Positions 56,972 through 64,000 of a stretch of DNA of 64,000 nt are shown in pieces. Made by a program: the position numbers and the translations under genes. Every line of letters begins with the position of its first letter. Position 1 is the stretch's first letter. Source of the stretch: CAYTGR01 sp964437445. Its GTDB lineage: Bacteria; Chloroflexota; Anaerolineae; B4-G1; SLSP01. The notes under the pieces were generated by a model. The model ran no database searches, was not told where the DNA came from, and worked only from the letters and a program-made list of their open reading frames with translations. The stretch is from contig CAYTGR010000020.1 of NCBI GenBank assembly GCA_964437445.1, forward strand, positions 9,308 to 73,307, in the 5' to 3' direction.

Positions 56972-59527
56972 ATGGGTGAAGTGAAAGAGGATGTATATCT
57001 GGCCGCGCTGGCGGGGTTGCTGCACGATGTGGGGAAGTTTGCGCAGCGGGCGGGTTGGCAAAAGGGTGAACATACAGAAGTCGGCGGTGAAGTTGTGCGC
57101 CGGTATGTTCCAGCCCAATGGCGCGAGCAGCTGTACCCGGTGATGGGGCACCACGATAAGCCTTTGCAGGGGTATGAAACGAAAGTAGTTGCACTGGCCG
57201 ATCGTCTTTCGGCTGGGGAGCGTGCTGACGAGAGACAGGAACAACCCAAGCAGCTGCTTTCAATTTTCTGTCGCGTGGAAACCAAAGATGCTGAAGGTCG
57301 GCCGCAATCCGCACCAAGTAAGTTATACTGGCCACTCAAGCCATTGGCCCTGGAGGAGGAAACGCTCTTCCCAGGTGTTGAGTGGGGAACAGCGGCGGTG
57401 CAGCAAGGCTATGAAGAGCTTTGGCGCGGTTTTGAGACTGATCTGCAAGTCCTGTGGCAGGCTCACCAGACCGGAAGTGATCTGCGCATTTATCTGGAAA
57501 GCTTGCTACTGTTGTTACAACATTACACTTGGTGCGTTCCCTCGGCTTACTATCGTTCTTTGCCTGACGTGAGCCTTTACGATCATAGCCGGATGACCGG
57601 CGCATTAGCAGCGTGTTTGACCGGCAAGTCGGAGACCACCCTGGATCAGATTTTGCACGCCCCGGAGCAAAGCGCCGAAGCGGTAGCGCTGCTCGTCGGC
57701 GGCGATATCTCTGGGGTGCAGGATTTTATCTACACGATTTCCTCGCGGGGCGCGACTTCCGGCTTGCGTGGGCGCTCGTTCTACCTGCAACTGCTCACTG
57801 AGGTTGCGGCGCGGTATGTCTTGCGACGGTTGGAATTGCCCATCACCAATCTGATTTACCAGGGCGGGGGGGCTTTCTACCTGTTGGCCCGCGCCGGGGA
57901 TAGTGAGCGGCTGCGTGAGATTCAACACGAAATCAGCCACGTGTTGCTGGCGCATCACCGGGGTGATCTTTACCTGGCTTTAAGAAGCACGCAACTAACC
58001 GCTGCTGATTTCTATGACGGGCGGGCTTCTTTTAAATGGGATGAACTGGCGCATTTGTTGCGGGAAGCAAAACAGCACCGCTTTGGAGAATTGGAGCAGG
58101 ACGATCTGGCAGCATTTTTTGCGCCGCAGGGCCACGGGGGTAACGAAGATCAGCAATGTCAGGTCTGTGGGCAGGAACATCCCCAAACGGAAGAAATCAA
58201 AAAACACCCTGAAGATGAATCCGGCGTGCGCAAATGTCCCGCCTGTCTTTCGTATGAGGCGTTAGGTGATGCGTTGCGTCGTGCTCGTTATCTCTGGTTG
58301 ACCGAGCAAAAATCGAATATTCCCGATAAGCCATTAGCGGTCACACCAGGTGAGTGGCGTGATGTTCTAATCGCGTTCGGATTCCAGGGCGGGGTGACAG
58401 GCGACTTGCGCCAGGTTCCTGACGCAACAACACGGGTGGTTCTGGCGCTGAAAGATGAAGCGCTGCCTCAATTGCACCCTCAGGCGCACACCGTGATAGG
58501 CCGTCGTTTTTTGGTCAATGTCACGCCAACTTATGAGGCAGTGGACGCAGATTGGCTTAACCAAAGGTCGCCAGAATTACAACAGCGACTTGGAGAAGAT
58601 TTGCCAGATTGCTTTGGCGTGGCGGTTAAACCGTTTTCGTTGTTGGAAGCCCAAGCCGCCGGCATCCCACGTTTGGGTATACTGCGAATGGATGTTGACA
58701 ACTTAGGGACTGTTTTTGCTGAGGGATTGGGTAAGGCAGCTACACTCTCCCGTATCGCAGCACTCAGCTTGGCAGTGGGTTTATATTTTGAGGGTTGGGT
58801 AGAGCACATCGCAGAGGCGATGAACGCCGAAACTTACCCTGAACGTGGTGCCACTCTCTACTCCATTTACTCTGGTGGCGATGACTTGTTCTTTGTCGGC
58901 GCATGGGATCAAGTAGTGGAATTGGCTCGCCGCGTCCGTGCTGACCTGACGCCGTTTGCCGCGCAGCATCCTGGCATTCACACCAGTGCAGGGATCGTAC
59001 TGGTGGGCGGTAAATATCCTCTGGCACAGGCCGCGCAAGACGCAGGGGAGGCTGAAAAAGCCGCCAAAGGACGCGCGGACAAGAATGCTCTGACTTTCTT
59101 GGGGCAAACCATAGCCTGGACACGTTTTGGATTAGATGAATGTCAAGCACAAAACCTGGAAACGGTGCATGGAATGGCACATCACTTGATAGAGCTGATA
59201 AGCCCGGAAGAGCAAGGTGAAAAGGGCGGACCGCAGGCACTCTTGCGGCTGTTGATGCGATTGCAAGAACAGCACGACAGAGCCGATCAGCGGCGGCGTG
59301 ATCGGGGGGATGAGCTTAATCGCGCCGGTCAGGTACAAGGGGTATATGGTCCGTGGTTGTGGCGGGGGACTTATGCCCTCAAGCGAATGGCTGAGCGGTA
59401 CAAGGAGGGCACAAGAACTCGCCAGATTCTTGAGGACTTGCGCAACCATTTGCGTGCCCAGGAATTTCAATCTATTGAGTGGATTGGCCTGGCAGCACGC
59501 TGGGCGGAGTTGACATTACGAAGGTAA
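56972..59527 (+). CDS. csm1: Type III-A CRISPR large subunit Cas10/Csm1
   Basis: Start at ATG 56972 after AGGAGGTGGCG; in-frame upstream starts would lie in the leader hairpin. 851 residues. HD nuclease domain: GLLHDVGKFAQRA (H18-D19) and MGHHDKP. Zinc motif CQVCG...KCPAC (about 396-428). Palm/GGDEF-like cyclase motif SGGDDLFFVG (GGDD about 635-638), which makes cyclic oligoadenylates from ATP when target RNA is bound. Both active sites look intact, so ssDNA cleavage and second-messenger synthesis are expected. First gene of the csm operon. Confidence 0.96.
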   Translation: MGEVKEDVYLAALAGLLHDVGKFAQRAGWQKGEHTEVGGEVVRRYVPAQWREQLYPVMGHHDKPLQGYETKVVALADRLSAGERADERQEQPKQLLSIFCRVETKDAEGRPQSAPSKLYWPLKPLALEEETLFPGVEWGTAAVQQGYEELWRGFETDLQVLWQAHQTGSDLRIYLESLLLLLQHYTWCVPSAYYRSLPDVSLYDHSRMTGALAACLTGKSETTLDQILHAPEQSAEAVALLVGGDISGVQDFIYTISSRGATSGLRGRSFYLQLLTEVAARYVLRRLELPITNLIYQGGGAFYLLARAGDSERLREIQHEISHVLLAHHRGDLYLALRSTQLTAADFYDGRASFKWDELAHLLREAKQHRFGELEQDDLAAFFAPQGHGGNEDQQCQVCGQEHPQTEEIKKHPEDESGVRKCPACLSYEALGDALRRARYLWLTEQKSNIPDKPLAVTPGEWRDVLIAFGFQGGVTGDLRQVPDATTRVVLALKDEALPQLHPQAHTVIGRRFLVNVTPTYEAVDADWLNQRSPELQQRLGEDLPDCFGVAVKPFSLLEAQAAGIPRLGILRMDVDNLGTVFAEGLGKAATLSRIAALSLAVGLYFEGWVEHIAEAMNAETYPERGATLYSIYSGGDDLFFVGAWDQVVELARRVRADLTPFAAQHPGIHTSAGIVLVGGKYPLAQAAQDAGEAEKAAKGRADKNALTFLGQTIAWTRFGLDECQAQNLETVHGMAHHLIELISPEEQGEKGGPQALLRLLMRLQEQHDRADQRRRDRGDELNRAGQVQGVYGPWLWRGTYALKRMAERYKEGTRTRQILEDLRNHLRAQEFQSIEWIGLAARWAELTLRR

Positions 59528-59556
59528 GCTAATCACTATTTTTTAGGAGGTGAACA

Positions 59557-59991
59557 ATGAGTTACGACAGGGGTAGACGTGAGACACCGGTGATGACACG
59601 TCCATCGGATGCCGAATTGCGGACGATTATCACGGATGTTGATGGAGGAGAAACGCTGGTCAAATGGGCTGACAGTATTGGCAAGTATCTTGCAAGCAAA
59701 GAAGTTGGCCTGACGACCAGCCAGATCCGCTCGCTCTTTGGTGAGGTGCGTCAGATTGAGGCCGAGTGGAGCATTGAAAGCCGCCGCGCGCACGCCAAAC
59801 GTCGGCTGGTCCTGCTCAAGCCCAAGATGGCCTATCGCGCACGTAAAGAAAAGGGCAAGGCCGTTTCTGATCTGGTAGATGTGTTGCGCCCGGCGTTGGA
59901 CTTGGTCAACGGTAAAGACGACAATTTCCAGCGTTTCGTGGAATTCTTTGAGGCCATTCTGGCCTATCATAAAGCCTACGGTGGTAGCTAA
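59557..59991 (+). CDS. csm2: Type III-A small subunit Csm2
   Basis: 144 residues, helical and basic in the second half. It matches Csm2 in size, position and pattern (GETLVKWADSIGKYLASKEVG, TTSQIRSLFGEVRQIEAEW, LLKPKMAYRARKE, FQRFVEFFEAILAYHKAYGG). Csm2 lines the belly of the complex along the crRNA-target duplex. Ribosome site TTAGGAGGTGAACA. Confidence 0.93.
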   Translation: MSYDRGRRETPVMTRPSDAELRTIITDVDGGETLVKWADSIGKYLASKEVGLTTSQIRSLFGEVRQIEAEWSIESRRAHAKRRLVLLKPKMAYRARKEKGKAVSDLVDVLRPALDLVNGKDDNFQRFVEFFEAILAYHKAYGGS

Positions 59992-60002
59992 GGAGGTTTG
60001 CT

Positions 60003-60806
60003 ATGGCTAAACAGATTCAACTCAAGGGACGGGTGTTCATCACGTTTGACATTGAAGCTATGACCGGTCTGCACATTGGCGGCACGGAGTCTGGCATTGA
60101 AATCGGCGGTGTGGACAAAACCGTCATCCGCGACAAACTGACCAATCGCCCCTATATCCCCGGTTCTTCACTCCGGGGTAAGATACGCAGTTTGTTGGAG
60201 AAATACTACGGGTTGGAGCAAAACCAATCCATCGGACAGGGGCGGATTCATTCCTGCACTGATGAAAGTAAGTATTCTGATTGTGATGTGTGCCAGGTTT
60301 TCGGTGTGCCGGGTGAACGCAAATTCGCTACCCCGACGCGCCTGGTGGTGCGGGATGTGCATCTCAGCGAGGAGAGTGCGAAAAAGTTAGAAGATTCGGG
60401 TCGCACCGATTTGCCCTATACCGAGGTCAAAACTGAAGTCTCCATTGACCGTGTGACCTCCGCCGCTAATCCGCGCCAGATGGAGCGCGTGCCGGCCGGG
60501 AGCACCTTTGGCGGCGCGGAACTGGTTTATAGCATCTACAGCGGTGATGATTGTGATGCCGGTAAGGATGTGGATCGTTTGCGCACGGTTATTGAAGGGC
60601 TGCAACTTTTAGAAGACGATTACCTCGGCGGTTTGGGGTCGCGCGGCTCCGGCAAAGTGCGTTTGCAAGGGATTCAGGTTAAAGTACGTGCCCACGGTAA
60701 GCTAGGCGAGCCAGAACCACTCAAGAAATATGATACTTTGGTGATGATGGGGCAGGATATGGAAGGATTACTAAAAGCTGTGAGGCAAGCCCTGGGCCTG
60801 GGCTGA
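60003..60806 (+). CDS. csm3: Type III-A backbone RAMP Csm3
   Basis: 267 residues. RAMP protein with GLHIGGTESGIEIGGVD, where D38 aligns with the catalytic Asp (D33 in the Streptococcus thermophilus protein) that cuts target RNA every six nucleotides. Other motifs: IPGSSLRGKIRSLLEKYYG, CDVCQVFGVPGE, EVSIDRVTSAANPRQMERVP and the Gly-rich loop YLGGLGSRGSGKVRL. All expected features present; an active backbone subunit. Start after AAGGAGGTTTGCT. Confidence 0.96.
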   Translation: MAKQIQLKGRVFITFDIEAMTGLHIGGTESGIEIGGVDKTVIRDKLTNRPYIPGSSLRGKIRSLLEKYYGLEQNQSIGQGRIHSCTDESKYSDCDVCQVFGVPGERKFATPTRLVVRDVHLSEESAKKLEDSGRTDLPYTEVKTEVSIDRVTSAANPRQMERVPAGSTFGGAELVYSIYSGDDCDAGKDVDRLRTVIEGLQLLEDDYLGGLGSRGSGKVRLQGIQVKVRAHGKLGEPEPLKKYDTLVMMGQDMEGLLKAVRQALGLG

Positions 60807-60818
60807 AAGGAGGCGACA

Positions 60819-61934
60819 ATGCCTGAATTAACCATGTATCGCCTGACCTTTCCGGGGGGGCTGCACATTGGGGCGCGGGGAACAGACCTGGAGAAGAGTA
60901 GCGCGAGTATACCATCCGATACGCTCTTTGCTGCGTTACTGGATGCGCACAACCGCGCCGGGGGGAATGTGGACAAGTGGTTTTCACCTACGCAGGGTGA
61001 TTATCCTTCACGGCAATGCCCCTATGGGTTGACCTCAGCTTTCCCATTTGCGGGCGAGGTACGTTTTTTCCCGATGCCCATTCCGGCGCAGGCGTTTTTC
61101 TCTAACTCATTGCTTAAGGATCGCCGCAAGGATGTGAAGCGCATTCGTTTTGTCTCTGAGGGTATCTTGCGGGGCATGCTGGATGGCGAATCATTGGACG
61201 ATTGGCTCTTTCCAGAAGATGAAAAAACTGAGCCGAAAACCGGTGCCGCACTTCAGGGTGGAGTCCTATGGTTGACGGTGGGTGAAATTGCGCGTTTACC
61301 AGCGACTGCCCGATTGCCGATAGGCAAACGTCATGCCTTACGCCGCTACAAAGTTTACTCTGAGGCAATGGTGCCGCGCGTAACCGTGGATCGCATTCAT
61401 GCAGCCGCTAACATCTTTCATGCCGGGCGTGTCACCTTTGCACGGGAATGCGGTCTGTGGTTTGGTTTGGCCGGGCAATCACCTCCAGAATTTGAGCGCG
61501 CGCTGCAAATGCTTGGAGAGGATGGTGTAGGGGGGGAGCGTACTGCCGGGTATGGTGCGTTTACTTGCGCTACGTTTGGTATTTTGTCGTTGCCCGATCC
61601 ATTGCCTGGCGGTGCTGCCCTTTTGCTTAGTCGCTATCACCCACGCGCCGAAGAGCTGTCGGCCTTGCAACATCCACAGGCAGCGTATGAATTGCACGCA
61701 GTATCTGGCTGGTTACGCTCCTGGGATGGCGCGGCGCAACGGCGGCGCCGACTCTGGTTGGTGCGTGAAGGTAGCGTTGTCTATCTCTCTAGCCGAGGGC
61801 CGTGGGGCGATGTGGTGGATGTGCGCCCCAATTACGAGAATCCGGCCGGCGACTTACCTCATCCCGTCTGGCGCGCCGGGCTGATGCTGGCCACGGCTTG
61901 GCCGTATTGGACGCAAGGAGGGGATCATGCCTGA
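60819..61934 (+). CDS. csm4: Type III-A RAMP Csm4
   Basis: 371 residues. It binds the crRNA 5' handle and Cas10. Motifs: TMYRLTFPGGLHIGARG, SIPSDTLFAALLDAH, RVTVDRIHAAANIFHAGRV and the Gly-rich loop GGERTAGYGAFT. The tail is longer than minimal Csm4. Its end overlaps csm5 by eight bases. Ribosome site AAAGGAGGCGACA. Confidence 0.93.
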   Translation: MPELTMYRLTFPGGLHIGARGTDLEKSSASIPSDTLFAALLDAHNRAGGNVDKWFSPTQGDYPSRQCPYGLTSAFPFAGEVRFFPMPIPAQAFFSNSLLKDRRKDVKRIRFVSEGILRGMLDGESLDDWLFPEDEKTEPKTGAALQGGVLWLTVGEIARLPATARLPIGKRHALRRYKVYSEAMVPRVTVDRIHAAANIFHAGRVTFARECGLWFGLAGQSPPEFERALQMLGEDGVGGERTAGYGAFTCATFGILSLPDPLPGGAALLLSRYHPRAEELSALQHPQAAYELHAVSGWLRSWDGAAQRRRRLWLVREGSVVYLSSRGPWGDVVDVRPNYENPAGDLPHPVWRAGLMLATAWPYWTQGGDHA

Positions 61935-63054
61935 TTACACTTTATATCACGCCACTGTCACGGTGCTTTCACCACTGCATATCGGTAGCGGGCGGGATTT
62001 GCTGAATGATTACGATTATGCTATTCACCAGGGGCAGACCTGGCGTATCAACGAAGAGGCTCTATTGGAAGCCCAGAATGTAGATGATCCGGCACTCGCT
62101 GACCGACTAGCTAGGACACCACCAGCGCAATTGCTCAACAAGCTGGCCGATTTTTACCCCAACAGCCCATTTTTTCGCTATGTTATTAAGGGAACTCCGC
62201 GCGCTACAGGCGAGGGAGCGCAAGTGCGGGAACAAATAAAGGATGTCTATGACCGTCCTTATCTGCCCGGCACATCTTTCAAAGGAGCACTCCGCACGGC
62301 TATTGCCTGGGTGGCGTGGGAGAAACTGCGGTTGCACCCTGATCGTACTCAACTGGGCCGCAACCGGCAATTTGCCGCGCAATGGTACGAACAGGAAATC
62401 TTTAGCGAACACAGTGGTAAAGCGCCGAACAAGGACACATTACGTGCGCTTCAGGTGAGTGATAGTGCCCCAGTCGGCGCAGACCGTTTGATGATCGTCA
62501 ACGTGCGGGTGTTAAACCGCGGTGGCACACTCGGGTCGCCGATTGAGGTGGAGGCATTACGTCCTGATACGACCTTTGAAGTATCACTCAAGTTGGACTT
62601 GGCGTTGTTCTCTGAGTGGGCCAAAGCAAATGGCTTGGAGATGCAAGGCCGTGCAGTGTTACAAAACTTGCCGGCGATGGTACAAAATTATACCGCAGCG
62701 CGTTTGGTGCAGGAGGCTGATTGGTTGAGCCGTATCCCTGGGGCAGAAAAAGTAGCGACGTTCTATCGGGAAATGCGACAGGCAAAGGTCGGCACCACCG
62801 CTTTTATCATGCAATTGGGTTGGGGGACTGGATGGGAGGGCAAAACCTTCGGTAGCCGTTTGCAAGCCGACCAGGCTTTCATGGAAGGGGTAATTAATGA
62901 TTTCCGCCTGGCGCGTGGTAAGCGTCGGTCCGGTGACCCGTTCCCCAAAAGTCGTCGCGTGCTGGTACAAGTGCAGCGGAGCCAGGACGGGCGCACGCAG
63001 GAAATCCCGCTTTACCCGTTAGGTTGGGTGTTGGTGGAGTTGAAGGCGGTATGA
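61927..63054 (+). CDS. csm5: Type III-A RAMP Csm5
   Basis: 375 residues. RAMP head protein capping the crRNA 3' end: ATVTVLSPLHIGSGRDL, PYLPGTSFKGALRTAIAWVA, then ALQVSDSAPVG. Csm5 also helps crRNA 3' trimming by host nucleases. Starts inside csm4 after AAGGAGGGGATC and ends overlapping the CARF nuclease start (ATGA). Confidence 0.94.
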   Translation: MPDYTLYHATVTVLSPLHIGSGRDLLNDYDYAIHQGQTWRINEEALLEAQNVDDPALADRLARTPPAQLLNKLADFYPNSPFFRYVIKGTPRATGEGAQVREQIKDVYDRPYLPGTSFKGALRTAIAWVAWEKLRLHPDRTQLGRNRQFAAQWYEQEIFSEHSGKAPNKDTLRALQVSDSAPVGADRLMIVNVRVLNRGGTLGSPIEVEALRPDTTFEVSLKLDLALFSEWAKANGLEMQGRAVLQNLPAMVQNYTAARLVQEADWLSRIPGAEKVATFYREMRQAKVGTTAFIMQLGWGTGWEGKTFGSRLQADQAFMEGVINDFRLARGKRRSGDPFPKSRRVLVQVQRSQDGRTQEIPLYPLGWVLVELKAV

Positions 63055-63983
63055 CCATGCCCACTCTCATCACCCTCGTCGGCGAGCAGCCGATCCCCAA
63101 CCTGCTGCCCATCCGCTACCTGAAGCCGGAGCGGGTGGTATTGGTGCACACGACCGGCCATAGTGGCACGGAAAGGGTGGCGCGCCGGGTGGCGGCTTTA
63201 TTACCGCCTGGCGTAGCGGCCTATGTGCCGGTAGATGCCTATGCGTTGGGCGCCATCCGGGCGGTGTTGGAAACCCAGCTGGCCGCTGAGCGCGATTTGC
63301 TCTTCAACCTCACCGGCGGCACCAAGCCGATGAACTTTGCCGCGTATGCGTTAGCGGCCGAGCGCGGCGCGCCCTTTTTATACTTCCAGACTGAAGGCCC
63401 GCGCGGACGCGATCAGCGCAGTCTGCTCTACCGTTATCGCTGGGAGGGGGACCGGCCCGTGCTGGCGCAACGCGAGGAGCTGCCCGGCGGTCTCATCACG
63501 CTGGATGAGTACCTGCGGGCGCACCTGGCCGGTTATCAGGCTGATGATCCGTTTATGGAGCAGCCCAAACCGACCAACGGTTGGATTTTTGAGCGGGCGG
63601 TGTACCAGGCCCTCCACGGTTGGGTAGATGAGGTGCTGGCCGGGGTCAGACCGGAGGGTGTTCAAGAGCAGGTGGAAATGGATCTGCTGGTGCGGTGCGG
63701 CAATCAAGTAGCGGTGCTGGAGCTCAAGAGCTACGGCAGCGGTAAGGAGGCCATTGACCAGCTGACGACTGCCGCCGCACGCGAGTATCTGGGAACCTAT
63801 ACGGCCCGCTTGGCAGTCATCGGAGGCCGCGTGGATGAGCGTTTCAAGGCGTTGGCCCGGGCCTTGCGGGTGGGGGTGGTGGCCTTCCCCAACTACCGGG
63901 CCGGGCGCAAAACCCTGCGCGCCGATGAGGTCACCGCGCTGCGGCAGGCGCTCGCCGAGCGGCTACCGTGCCGGCTTGCCTAG
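63051..63983 (+). CDS. Card1/Can2-type CARF nuclease
   Basis: Start at ATG 63051 (ATGA overlap with csm5); 63057 also possible. 310 residues. CARF domain (1-150) with LFNLTGGTKPMNFAAYAL (85-100 region), the ligand loop of Can1/Can2/Card1 proteins. C-terminal PD-(D/E)xK nuclease: GWIFERAV (E181), VEMDLLV (D211), AVLELKSYGS (E224, K226). Family members nick or cleave DNA and RNA upon binding cyclic tetra-adenylate, causing dormancy. The fusion to the csm operon by overlap makes it the main effector of the signal made by Csm1. Confidence 0.88.
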   Translation: MTMPTLITLVGEQPIPNLLPIRYLKPERVVLVHTTGHSGTERVARRVAALLPPGVAAYVPVDAYALGAIRAVLETQLAAERDLLFNLTGGTKPMNFAAYALAAERGAPFLYFQTEGPRGRDQRSLLYRYRWEGDRPVLAQREELPGGLITLDEYLRAHLAGYQADDPFMEQPKPTNGWIFERAVYQALHGWVDEVLAGVRPEGVQEQVEMDLLVRCGNQVAVLELKSYGSGKEAIDQLTTAAAREYLGTYTARLAVIGGRVDERFKALARALRVGVVAFPNYRAGRKTLRADEVTALRQALAERLPCRLA

Positions 63984-64000
63984 GGCCTCGTTCAGTCAGT

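Noticed and set aside
1..64000. tRNA or rRNA genes
   Set aside because: No T-arm GGTTCRANYCC with a matching acceptor stem and no rRNA signature was noticed in the intergenic regions.

Overview
The window looks like a piece of a metagenome-assembled chromosome from a GC-rich bacterium, most likely a Chloroflexota member of the Anaerolineae type. This is inferred from gene content, not from a phylogenetic marker: many Ser/Thr kinases with zinc-ribbon heads, GAF/PAS histidine kinases, an AfsR-like cyclase/NB-ARC/TPR protein, an SsnA-type aminohydrolase, and secreted proteins with YFPETGH repeats. Two 100-N gaps are each flanked by exactly the same 55 bases on both sides, the signature of de Bruijn scaffolding with k=55. 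Deleting the Ns plus one repeat copy restores both interrupted genes.

Region 1 (1-17.8 kb, all +) is a signalling island: a pseudokinase-PP2C phosphatase, four Ser/Thr kinases with different C-terminal sensor or membrane domains, a LysM-metallopeptidase, several proteins headed by CxxC zinc ribbons, and a HerA/VirB4-like P-loop ATPase followed by two unknown genes. Kinases and phosphatase presumably control the envelope proteins and the ATPase module. Region 2 (17.8-21.8 kb) holds an SsnA-like aminohydrolase, trmD (apparently leaderless), an ECF-like sigma factor with a tiny partner, and a degenerate Opp-type ATPase.

Region 3 (21.8-29 kb) is a complete oligopeptide ABC transporter, with an intrinsic terminator between the binding protein and the permeases. 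Region 4 (29-32.9 kb) has a receiver-GAF-histidine kinase, two response regulators and small proteins. Region 5 (32.9-43.6 kb, mostly -) carries a secreted repeat protein, glucose-6-phosphate isomerase divergent from rubredoxin, PRPP synthetase, a large GAF/PAS histidine kinase, and a cyclase-NB-ARC-TPR regulator.

Region 6 (44-54.3 kb) has a FtsB-like protein with an inositol monophosphatase, a glycosyltransferase fused to a seven-blade propeller, and a maltodextrin ABC operon (MalE-terminator-MalF-MalG-GH13 amylase). A PrsW-like membrane protease lies divergent from it.

Region 7 (54.4-64 kb) is a type III-A CRISPR locus: csm1(cas10)-csm2-csm3-csm4-csm5 followed by a Card1/Can2-type CARF nuclease. 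Upstream are a CARF-HTH protein and a divergent P-loop/Csx3 protein. No cas6, cas1/cas2 or repeat-spacer array is seen before the window ends. Upstream of csm1 sit two copies of a 16-bp palindrome 23 bp apart, centred near -42 and -65 of a promoter with a good -10 and poor -35. With the neighbouring CARF-HTH gene, this suggests a cyclic-oligonucleotide-responsive activator of the csm operon; I rank it the most interesting lead here. A dispersed family of short hairpins with varied stems but a fixed TTTAG-like centre is also scattered through the intergenic regions.
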